This document shows positions 16,989 to 24,661 of a stretch of 64,000 nucleotides of DNA, one piece after another. Both the position numbers and the translations under genes were made by a program. Every line of letters begins with the position of its first letter. Within the stretch, counting starts at the first letter, position 1. This stretch comes from Atopobiaceae bacterium (GTDB lineage: Bacteria; Actinomycetota; Coriobacteriia; Coriobacteriales; Atopobiaceae): assembly GCA_017545665.1 (NCBI GenBank), contig JAFWKQ010000050.1, positions 60,393 to 124,392 of the forward strand, given 5' to 3'. Under the pieces are notes generated by a model, which was given only the letters and a program-made list of their open reading frames with translations, had not been told where the DNA came from and searched no databases.

Positions 16989-18662
16989 ATGTCTTTTCTA
17001 TCTCTTGTCCAGCTAGACTCAAAACGCAACTGGCCTCACGTTGTTGCATGGCTTGTTACGGCATCGGTGCTGTGTGCCATACCGCTGGCAGCGGCTCTGG
17101 TTTCCTCTGGTGAGACCCTCGCGCGTTTGGCGGGAGTGCATGTGGCCCTTGTGTTTGTGGGGGCATTCGCGGCGTGCCTGATTTTGTGTGCTGTGGCCTT
17201 TGTCTGTTTGCGGTGCGTAGGTTCCGTGCGGATTGCGTGGGCGAAGAAGCTGTTTGTGCCCACATGGCTGGGCATTGGCATTCCCGCGTTGGTTATGCTT
17301 GTGTGCTGGTTGCCGTATTTGGTGGCGTTTGCACCAGGTACCATGGGATGGGATACGAAGTTCCAGATTTCTCAATGCTACTTAAACCACGGTCCGATCC
17401 TGAGTGTCCCTTGGAGCGCGACCAACAGCTATGTGGACTGTAGGTTTAGCGATCATCACCCTGTTTTTGACACGATGGTGTTTGGTCTCTTTGCGCTTGG
17501 GAGTGAGAAGCTCACCGGCTCTTGGAATATGGGTCTAACAATCTATATTGCACTGCAGGCTATTGCAATGAGCTTTTCGTTCTCGCTGTTGTGCGCGTAT
17601 ATGCGCAGAATCGGATGCCCTACCTTGCTGTGTCTTATTGCGCTTTGCTTTTTCTGTTTGCTGCCGCCCTTTGCCATAAACGCGGCGACGGTCATAAAGG
17701 ACACCCTCTTTTCGTGGATTTTCGTGCTGTACTTCATTCTTATGTACGAGATGGCGCGAACGCGCGGTTCGGCGTTGGAGTCGAATCGCTTTCTCGTCGC
17801 ACTCGTTGTAGCCACCGTTCTGGTGTGCCTCACAAAGAAAACCGGGATGTATATTGTGCTGCCCACGGCAGTGGTCTTCTGCTTGGCGCTTCGTTCAAAT
17901 GTGTTACGGATGCTCGTTCCCGCGGTTGCGGCGGCCGTACTTATGTTAGTCGTTCTTCCAAGGGTGATATTCCCCCTTATAAACGCTATTCCAGGGGGGA
18001 AGCAAGAGATATTGGCAACTTCCCTGCAGCAAACGGCACTCGTCGTTTTGCGCCATGGCGAGGAGTTGCCCGCCGAGGAGCGGGCGGCAATAGACGCCGT
18101 TGTGGACTACGGCAAGATTGGCGAGGCATACGACCCCACCTTCATAGACCCGGTAAAGTACTTATATCGCTGGGACAGCGCAACGGATGAGGATGTGCTG
18201 AGGTACATGGGCACATGGGCGGCAGAGGGCGTTCGCTATCCCGGAGCCTACGTAAGGGCGACTTGGGATGTGCTGCAACCTTTCTTCGACCCATCGGCGC
18301 GCATTGCGCTATACACGAGTGCCGGAGGGACCAAGGACGCTGGCGACAAAACGTATTTTTATGAGGCGACTCAAGGCCTGCGCACGGCGTTGCTGGGTTT
18401 CTACGATGTGCTTAAGGGGTTGCCGGGCATTGGGTTGCTATGCAGCAGCGTGCTCTATGTTTTGGTCATTCCCGTAATAACCTTTATGAGTGTACTGTTC
18501 TTTGATCGAAGGGCGCAATCCGTGCTGCCCTTTGTTCCTGTGGGACTGGTGATACTTTCTGTTTTGATGTCGCAAACGGCGCTTAGCAGGTATTTCTTTC
18601 CGCTTTTGTATATAGCACCGCTATTGGTGGGAGTTGCTCAGCGGGCAATCGCAAGGGAGTGA
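16989..18662 (+). CDS. DUF6020-family polytopic membrane protein
   Basis: 557 residues with about twelve membrane helices. It shares with the next gene a run of motifs in the same order: an acidic pair after an early helix (GTMGWDTKFQI), SDHHPVFD, an ATVIKDTLF helix, and an extracellular stretch LQQTALVV...EERAAID...GEAYDPTFIDPVK. This matches what I know as DUF6020, whose shape (many helices, early acidic loop, long late loop) is GT-C-like. A glycosyltransferase role is inferred, not shown. ATG 16989; AGGAG lies thirteen bases upstream. It ends in a GTGA overlap with the next gene, so the pair is probably co-translated. Confidence 0.78.
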   Translation: MSFLSLVQLDSKRNWPHVVAWLVTASVLCAIPLAAALVSSGETLARLAGVHVALVFVGAFAACLILCAVAFVCLRCVGSVRIAWAKKLFVPTWLGIGIPALVMLVCWLPYLVAFAPGTMGWDTKFQISQCYLNHGPILSVPWSATNSYVDCRFSDHHPVFDTMVFGLFALGSEKLTGSWNMGLTIYIALQAIAMSFSFSLLCAYMRRIGCPTLLCLIALCFFCLLPPFAINAATVIKDTLFSWIFVLYFILMYEMARTRGSALESNRFLVALVVATVLVCLTKKTGMYIVLPTAVVFCLALRSNVLRMLVPAVAAAVLMLVVLPRVIFPLINAIPGGKQEILATSLQQTALVVLRHGEELPAEERAAIDAVVDYGKIGEAYDPTFIDPVKYLYRWDSATDEDVLRYMGTWAAEGVRYPGAYVRATWDVLQPFFDPSARIALYTSAGGTKDAGDKTYFYEATQGLRTALLGFYDVLKGLPGIGLLCSSVLYVLVIPVITFMSVLFFDRRAQSVLPFVPVGLVILSVLMSQTALSRYFFPLLYIAPLLVGVAQRAIARE

Positions 18663-20542
18663 CTTTGTTTTTTGGTCGACTGAGCAAAGCGTGGCGCGTG
18701 GTGGCTTGCGCCTTATGTGGCATTCTGGCCGCTAGCTCATTTCGTCTGTGCACGGTGGCACACGACTTCCCGTTGGTTGACGAAGCGTATGCCTTGCTTG
18801 ACGGATATGGGGCTGAGCCCGCGGTACTCGCGTTTGCGTTTGCGTATGCGCTTTATCGGCTGGTATCGAAGCCTTGCGTGGAGCTCGCCGACGCGCGCAC
18901 GAAGGCGATGCTCGCTATAGCCGCTTTTGTCTTTGGCGTTTTGAATGTATGCGGCTGCAACATGGCGTATCTGGACTCTCTCATGGTTTTTCATGAGACG
19001 TTTTGGATACTCGTCTTTTTGGTGTGCGTTATTGGGTATGCGCTGCTATTCTTCGTGGGCGCATCGTGGGCGCTTGTGTTGATGGCACGCTTGTGTGTGC
19101 GGAATGCCATTCCACAACCCGCAGCACTTAAGGCCTACTTTCTATGCGCGGCGGCAATTCTTCTCTGCTGGCTACCGTGGCTCATTAGCTATTATCCCGC
19201 AACGGCCGATTTCGATTCCATGCGGCAAATCTGCACCGTCCTGGGAATCCTTCCCTTGAGCAACCATGACCCGATTCTTTCGTCTGTGGTTATTGGCTCG
19301 GTATTCAAATTGGGCAGTTCGATTGCGGGTGACAACTTCGGGCTGTTTCTCTTCGTGCTCCTGCGCGCAATAGTCATGGCGCTCATATACGCATATTGTA
19401 TAGCGACGTTACGCAGGCTGGGAGTGGACAAGGCGGCCTGCCTGCTCGTAACGCTGTTCTATGCGCTGGTGCCGGTGTGGGGTGCGTATGCGAAACAGCC
19501 TTTCAAGGACACCTTTTCCGCCGCCCTGTTCTGCCTGTTCGCGGTACGTACGGTCCTCCTTGTAGCCCACATGAGAAAGCGTGAGGCGCACCTATGGTCG
19601 TATGTGCTCTTCGCAGTTGCGGGGCTGCTCGTATCGCTGTTTAGGCATAACTACTTTTACGTCTTCGTCTTTGCTGCTATTGTGGTCTCGGTTGTGCTCA
19701 TACGTCGCAAAGCTCCCGCGCCGGGCATTCTCGTACTCGTGGCCAGCGTGGTTTTCTATGTGCTGCTTAATGCGTTTGTGGTAAACGTCTTGGGGGCTGC
19801 GCCAGGACGCCCTGCCGAAGCGTTGGCGATTCCCTTGCAACAAACGGCGCGTACGGTGCGTGACCATGGCGCGGACATGTTGGAAGAGGAAAGGGATGGC
19901 ATACAAAGGCTGCTGGATTTCGATGCGCTCGGCGAGGCGTACGACCCCGTTATATCGGATCCCGTGAAGAATACAATTCCCAATACGGTTACCACGCAAG
20001 ACTATCTTGCGTATCTTTGTTCCTGGTTTGCACAGGGTCCGCGTTACGCGAAGTCGTACGTGGAGGCGTTCTTTGCCGGCACATATGGATACTATGCCTT
20101 TGTTGGCGACGGATATCCATCAGGCGGTGCAAGAAATTGTGGAATGGTTATACTTTCGAACATCAATAAGACCAACATGACGTTTAACGAGGCCTTTGAC
20201 TTTAGCTATGTCGAAGGCCTGCGCGACTCACGAATGTTTTTGGAAGCCTACTCGTACTGGTGGCACCGTACTCCCGTCCTCAGCCTTACCGATACCATAC
20301 CTGCCTACACGTGGCTCATCGTGGTTGTATGGCTCTACGTTGGGATGAGGCGCAAGGGCCTTTGGGGCGTCGTACCTGCGATGCTGCTCGTTGCGGTGCT
20401 TACCTGCGTTGCGTCGCCCGTAAACGGCAGCTTTAGGTATTTTGTGCCCATAGCTGCCGCTACGCCGACTTTGCTGGCGGTTGTTGTGCAAGCGACTGGC
20501 TGTAGTTCTGATGGCCCGCGTGAGGAAGGTAATGCCACATGA
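18659..20542 (+). CDS. DUF6020-family polytopic membrane protein, paralogue
   Basis: 627 residues, about thirteen membrane helices. It is a diverged paralogue of the gene at 16989: SNHDPILSS, KQPFKDTFSA, LQQTARTV...EERDGIQ...GEAYDPVISDPVK. The GTG start overlaps the previous stop and the gene overlaps the next by ATGA, forming a coupled three-gene run. The divergence between the copies suggests different sugars or acceptors. No biochemical role can be assigned from sequence. Confidence 0.78.
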   Translation: MTLFFGRLSKAWRVVACALCGILAASSFRLCTVAHDFPLVDEAYALLDGYGAEPAVLAFAFAYALYRLVSKPCVELADARTKAMLAIAAFVFGVLNVCGCNMAYLDSLMVFHETFWILVFLVCVIGYALLFFVGASWALVLMARLCVRNAIPQPAALKAYFLCAAAILLCWLPWLISYYPATADFDSMRQICTVLGILPLSNHDPILSSVVIGSVFKLGSSIAGDNFGLFLFVLLRAIVMALIYAYCIATLRRLGVDKAACLLVTLFYALVPVWGAYAKQPFKDTFSAALFCLFAVRTVLLVAHMRKREAHLWSYVLFAVAGLLVSLFRHNYFYVFVFAAIVVSVVLIRRKAPAPGILVLVASVVFYVLLNAFVVNVLGAAPGRPAEALAIPLQQTARTVRDHGADMLEEERDGIQRLLDFDALGEAYDPVISDPVKNTIPNTVTTQDYLAYLCSWFAQGPRYAKSYVEAFFAGTYGYYAFVGDGYPSGGARNCGMVILSNINKTNMTFNEAFDFSYVEGLRDSRMFLEAYSYWWHRTPVLSLTDTIPAYTWLIVVVWLYVGMRRKGLWGVVPAMLLVAVLTCVASPVNGSFRYFVPIAAATPTLLAVVVQATGCSSDGPREEGNAT

Positions 20543-21975
20543 CAATTCAAGACACTTGGTCTCGTTTGCCCATTAGATCCCTTGCGCGAAATGCGCTGTT
20601 GCTGGTATGTGGGGTACTCGTTGGCACCTTGCTGTTGATTTGCTCGTACGCGTTGCCCACGGGCCCCATGCGCGAACACATCCTTTTTGAAGTTGACGAT
20701 ATTTGCTCTTCGAAAGAGGCGCTGCCTGGTCGCGCCAATGCCGGAAACGACGCGACCGATATGCAGATGTTGGCCATTGCCGCTTCCGAGCTGCCAGAGG
20801 GCAAGGGGCTAATTGAAAACGTGATGATGGCCCCCTATCTCGTTCCCGCAAGCCCCGACGTGCGGATGACGCAGGAAGCCATCCTTCGTGCCACCGTGGA
20901 TCCCGAAGCGGAAGGACGCTTTGAGATCTATCCACGCTATTGGCACGGCTATCTGGCACTTCTTAAGCCGCAGCTGCTCGTGATGGACTACTACTCGATT
21001 CTGATGCTCAATGGCATGGCGTTGCTGTGTCTGTTCACTGCATTCGTGGTGCTACTCTTTCGTCACGATTTGGGACGATTCGCCCCCGCATTCGTCCTTG
21101 CTTTTTTGCTGGGGTCGCCCGTTACCGTATCGCTCAACATGCAGTACTATTCATGCGCGTACATAACGCTTCTGGCGCTCATTGCCATGCTTGTGCTCTA
21201 CAAGCGCCTGGAGTCAATGGACAAGGGCCTATTTGGCAGCATGTTTTTACTCATTGGCATGGTCACAAATTACGTCGATTTTCTTACGTATCCCATTATG
21301 ACGCTGGGGATGCCGCTTGCGCTCCTTGCGGTAATGCAAAGAGGCACAAACCGATCGTTTGGCTCGTATGTGGCGAATGCCTTGTGGTGGCTTGTCGGAT
21401 ACGGTGGTATGTGGGCTGCAAAATGGGGCTTGAGTGCACTCGTGCTTGGTCCCCAGACGTTGCAGGAGGTCGTTAACCAGCTAATTGTTCGAAGCTCGTC
21501 GCAGGCAGCAACGGGCATTGGGGATATTAAGGCGGAGCGGGTAGGTAGTCTTTCGTACTACGATGCGCTCTATGGATGCTGGGTCAGAATCATTGGGGCG
21601 GCGACCTTGCGGGTTCTAATTGGCTCGTTTGCCCTGGCGAACGTTGTGTATGTAGTCTGGGCATACAAAGGCGGGAGGATGAATAAGGTTCCGGTTGGGT
21701 CGGTGCTTGCGCTTGTCTTTGCGGCTCTGCTACCGTTTTTCTGGGTGTTCGTTTTGAAGAACCACACATACATGCACTCCTACTTTGTCTACAGGATTTT
21801 TTTGGTGACAATAGCCGCGCTCGGTTGCATACCACCCTTGCTGGTAAAAGACAAGAGCATAGCCGTCCGCGCCCCCGCGCCCGTCCCGCAAGTGACGACT
21901 CACGAAGTGAGCGAGCGAAGCGAGCGCGGAGCTGCACGCGACCAGGCCCAGGCCCAGGCATGGTCACGCGAATAG
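20539..21975 (+). CDS. Polytopic membrane protein with RYWHGY motif (paralogue 1)
   Basis: 478 residues, about ten membrane helices. I do not recognise a named family. The proteins at 23343 and 56528 share the same landmarks: a first helix, an extracellular loop ending in YPRYWHGYL, a helix with NYVDFLTYP, a GYGGMWAAKWG helix, an RSSSQ stretch, and NHTYMHSYFVYRIF before the last helix. The His/Tyr/Arg-rich conserved loops suggest an outward-facing active site, and GT-C activity is possible. The last ~35 residues (after LLVKDKS) are encoded by dispersed repeat copy D and include HEVSERSER, so the native C terminus was probably replaced. Confidence 0.75.
   Translation: MTIQDTWSRLPIRSLARNALLLVCGVLVGTLLLICSYALPTGPMREHILFEVDDICSSKEALPGRANAGNDATDMQMLAIAASELPEGKGLIENVMMAPYLVPASPDVRMTQEAILRATVDPEAEGRFEIYPRYWHGYLALLKPQLLVMDYYSILMLNGMALLCLFTAFVVLLFRHDLGRFAPAFVLAFLLGSPVTVSLNMQYYSCAYITLLALIAMLVLYKRLESMDKGLFGSMFLLIGMVTNYVDFLTYPIMTLGMPLALLAVMQRGTNRSFGSYVANALWWLVGYGGMWAAKWGLSALVLGPQTLQEVVNQLIVRSSSQAATGIGDIKAERVGSLSYYDALYGCWVRIIGAATLRVLIGSFALANVVYVVWAYKGGRMNKVPVGSVLALVFAALLPFFWVFVLKNHTYMHSYFVYRIFLVTIAALGCIPPLLVKDKSIAVRAPAPVPQVTTHEVSERSERGAARDQAQAQAWSRE
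21870..21966. repeat. Dispersed structured repeat, copy D, inside coding sequence
   Basis: Core 21896-21926 is identical to that of copies A and E. It lies in frame at the 3' end of the RYWHGY gene, giving the peptide VTTHEVSERSER, and ends near the stop at 21975. The arms here (GCGCCCCCGCGCCCGTC and GACCAGGCCCAGGCCC) pair poorly. Confidence 0.75.
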
Positions 21976-22118
21976 CGAATAGTAACAAGGCAAAAGGGCA
22001 ATATATTCCCAGCGATCCCAAAACGATGGAAGTTGCGCGGACGCATCTGTTACCATGTAGCGTGCGCAATGGTCTATGGGCTGATTGCGAGGGCATCGAT
22101 ATACGGGAGGGCAGAACG

Positions 22119-23336
22119 TTGCTGCCAGTTGACGAACAGTTGAAAGTTATCACCTCCGGCACCATGCAGATTGTGCCGTTGGATGAGTTGAAGAAGAAGC
22201 TCGAGAAGGGTACGCCGCTCAATATAAAGCTGGGCGTGGATCCTACGAGCCCGGATTTGCATTTGGGCCATGCGGTGCCGCTGCGCAAGATGCGCCAGTT
22301 CCAAGACCTGGGACATCGGGTTACCCTCATTATTGGAAACGGAACGGCGCTCATTGGCGATCCGTCGGGACGCGACAGCACTCGCCCGCCCCTTACGGAG
22401 GAGCAGGTGGAGGCCAATGCGAAGACCTATGTGGAACAGGCCATAAAGGTGCTAGACCCAGAAAAGACCACCATCGTATACAACGGCGAATGGCTCAAGC
22501 CGCTCGATTTGCAGAAGATGCTGCACCTCATGTCGCAGTTCAATGTGGCGCGCATCTTGGAGCGCGAGGACTTCCACAATCGCTATAGCAACCAGCAATC
22601 CATTGCCTTGCACGAGTTTATCTATCCCGTGCTGCAGGCCTATGACTCTGTAGTTATTAATGCTGACCTGGAGATGGGCGGAAACGACCAGATCTTCAAT
22701 CTGCTGGCCGGACGCGACCTCATGCGCGCGGAGGGCATGGAGCCGCAGGTGGCGCTTACCGTGCCGCTGCTTGTGGGTTTGGATGGCCACAAGAAGATGA
22801 GCAAAAGCTACGGCAACTACGTAGGCCTTACCGACGAACCGAACGATATGTTCGGCAAGCTCATGAGCATCGCAGACGAAATCGTGCCGCTGTATTTCCG
22901 TTTGTGCTCCACGCTTACCATCGACGAGATCGATGCCATCGAGGCCGAGTTTAAGGCAGGTACGGCAGACCCGTATGCGCGCAAGCGCCAGCTCGCACGC
23001 AACATCGTTGACCTCTATCACGGCGAGGGTGCCGGGCAGGCGGCACAGGATGCCTTTGACGCGCAGTTCAAGCGTGCGGAAATTCCCGACAATATCCCCG
23101 AGTACCCCGTGGACAGCCTTACGGTTAACGACCAAGGCAAGATCTATCTTGCCAAACTCATGGCCGATGCCAAGCTTGCAGGCTCGGTAGGCGAGGCTCG
23201 CCGCTTCATCGATGGTGGTGGCGTGAAGATCAATGGAAAGGCTGTGGCCGCAAAGGCATACAACGTTGATCCCAAGCTTCTTGTAGCGGGTGTGGTGATT
23301 CAGCACGGCAAGCGTAAGTTCGTTCGACTGGTGTAA
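22119..23336 (+). CDS. tyrS: Tyrosyl-tRNA synthetase
   Basis: 405 residues, class I aminoacyl-tRNA synthetase charging tRNA-Tyr. It shows the HIGH motif as HLGHAVPL, the KMSKS motif as KKMSKSYGN, a tyrosine pocket with YDSVVINADLEMGGNDQ, and a C-terminal S4 RNA-binding domain (VGEARRFIDGGGVKING). Motif forms place it with the shorter TyrRS group (H. influenzae, B. subtilis TyrZ type). The start chosen is TTG 22119, with RBS GGGAGG eight bases upstream and the expected LPVDEQL N terminus. An open frame back to 21825 runs through repeat copy D and is not coding. I see no T-box before it. Confidence 0.93.
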   Translation: MLPVDEQLKVITSGTMQIVPLDELKKKLEKGTPLNIKLGVDPTSPDLHLGHAVPLRKMRQFQDLGHRVTLIIGNGTALIGDPSGRDSTRPPLTEEQVEANAKTYVEQAIKVLDPEKTTIVYNGEWLKPLDLQKMLHLMSQFNVARILEREDFHNRYSNQQSIALHEFIYPVLQAYDSVVINADLEMGGNDQIFNLLAGRDLMRAEGMEPQVALTVPLLVGLDGHKKMSKSYGNYVGLTDEPNDMFGKLMSIADEIVPLYFRLCSTLTIDEIDAIEAEFKAGTADPYARKRQLARNIVDLYHGEGAGQAAQDAFDAQFKRAEIPDNIPEYPVDSLTVNDQGKIYLAKLMADAKLAGSVGEARRFIDGGGVKINGKAVAAKAYNVDPKLLVAGVVIQHGKRKFVRLV

Positions 23337-23342
23337 AGCGTC

Positions 23343-24659
23343 GTGCGGAGAGAAGTGGTGCTGCGCGGTTTGGGCAGATACGCGAAGGCATACGTCTTGT
23401 GCGTGGGCGTCTTTAGCCTGCTCATGGTGCTTGTGTCGCTCGTTCCCAAAAACGCGATTCGCCAGCAGGTGGAGGAGTCGGTCCCAATCCTTGTTGAGGA
23501 GGGCGATCGACCCGTCGCTTGGCCTACTATGCACGAGACACCAGATGCCCTGGACTCTTTTACCACCATGCTGTCGCTCAATATAGCCATGCACGTGGCG
23601 GGCAGTCCGTTTCGTGGGGCTGTTTTGTGCCCGTACTATCGCATGCCAGAGCAATCGATGGCGGACGCGTTAAGCGAGGGATTGGACAAAGAAGCTCAGA
23701 TTCCCTACTTCCGCTACTGGCATGGCTACCTTTCCGTCTTGGTCCCGCTCCTTACGCTGTTCAACATCGCGCAGATTCGCAAGGTCTTCCTCTTTGTGGC
23801 AGCGCTGTTGTCTGTGGCGGTTGCTGCGCTGCTCGGACGCAAAACGCACATTGGCGCCGCCTTGGCATGGGGCGCCGCCCTGCTCTTTTCTAACATCTGG
23901 ATTGTGACGGAATCCACCGCACAGTTCTTCTGCTACCTCGTTGCCATCGGTGCCACGCTCTATGTGGCAAACAAGAGCACTGACGATAAGCCGCTGGGTG
24001 ACGATATTACGGGGCCGTTCTTCTTTGTTGTTGGAGCGATAACCGTTTTTCTGGACTTCCTGGATACGCCTGTCGTCTCGTTGGGGCTCCCGCTTGCAAC
24101 CTATGTGATTTTGCGAAAGGACAGCGTGATGCGCGACCCCTTTGCGCAGACGTTGGGGCGCCTTGCCGTGTTGGCAGTCTCGTGGGTTGCGGGATACGCC
24201 CTGTTGTGGGCAACCAAATGGGTGATTGGCGTTGTGGTGCTTGGCGGCGTTGCGGCACAAGACTTGCGATTCGTGTTTGGCCTACGTACCTCGAGCCAAA
24301 CGACGGATGGAGAGGCGGTAGGCAGAATGGAAGTGCTTCGTCGCAACGTTGCGGAGATGTTCTCTGGCTGGATGGTCGCGTGCGCAAAGGTGCTTGGCGT
24401 CGCTTGGGTGGCCATTACGTGCTTCTTCCACAAGCGCGCCTGGTATAAGCTTTGCATAGTCCTTATTGCCATAGCCGCAATTCCGGTTTTGTGGTACTTC
24501 GCATTGCCCAACCATGCTGCCGACCATACCTTCTTTACCTATCGCAACCTGTGTATAAGCGTGTACGCGTTGGGGCTTATGGTGTGCTTCGTTACCAATT
24601 GGAAGGCCTTGCGCGCGCGTATTGTTCAGCTTTTGCCGGTACTCACGCGAAGGGGTTAG
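23343..24659 (+). CDS. Polytopic membrane protein with RYWHGY motif (paralogue 2)
   Basis: 438 residues, GTG start six bases after the tyrS stop. Same unnamed family as 20539 and 56528, shown by YFRYWHGYLSV, DTPVVSLGLPL, AGYALLWATKW, RTSSQ and PNHAADHTFFTYR. About ten membrane helices; one long extracellular loop after helix 1. It may be translated together with tyrS, an odd pairing that probably reflects insertion of a housekeeping island into the glycan region. Function unknown; GT-C-like transferase is a guess. Confidence 0.75.
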   Translation: MRREVVLRGLGRYAKAYVLCVGVFSLLMVLVSLVPKNAIRQQVEESVPILVEEGDRPVAWPTMHETPDALDSFTTMLSLNIAMHVAGSPFRGAVLCPYYRMPEQSMADALSEGLDKEAQIPYFRYWHGYLSVLVPLLTLFNIAQIRKVFLFVAALLSVAVAALLGRKTHIGAALAWGAALLFSNIWIVTESTAQFFCYLVAIGATLYVANKSTDDKPLGDDITGPFFFVVGAITVFLDFLDTPVVSLGLPLATYVILRKDSVMRDPFAQTLGRLAVLAVSWVAGYALLWATKWVIGVVVLGGVAAQDLRFVFGLRTSSQTTDGEAVGRMEVLRRNVAEMFSGWMVACAKVLGVAWVAITCFFHKRAWYKLCIVLIAIAAIPVLWYFALPNHAADHTFFTYRNLCISVYALGLMVCFVTNWKALRARIVQLLPVLTRRG

Positions 24660-24661
24660 GC

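Noticed and set aside
15742..17049. A 435-codon minus-strand frame over the high-GC glycosyltransferase gene
   Set aside because: High GC removes stop codons from other frames. The protein is His/Val/Glu/Arg-rich with no domain, whereas the plus strand gives a complete GT2.
21825..22118. N-terminal extension of TyrRS by 98 residues
   Set aside because: The extension reads through repeat copy D and the end of the previous gene; homologues start at the LPVDEQL region, and a good RBS precedes TTG 22119.
21976..22118. T-box riboswitch before tyrS
   Set aside because: Looked for the AGGGTGG-type T-box sequence and terminator/antiterminator; none is visible in the short leader.
22452..23654. A 400-codon frame antisense to tyrS and the next gene
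   Set aside because: No RBS or family features; runs across two well-supported genes on the other strand.
24452..24661. N-terminal extension of the U32 protein
   Set aside because: It overlaps the membrane protein gene in another frame and has no family similarity; ATG 24662 has an RBS and fits the family start.
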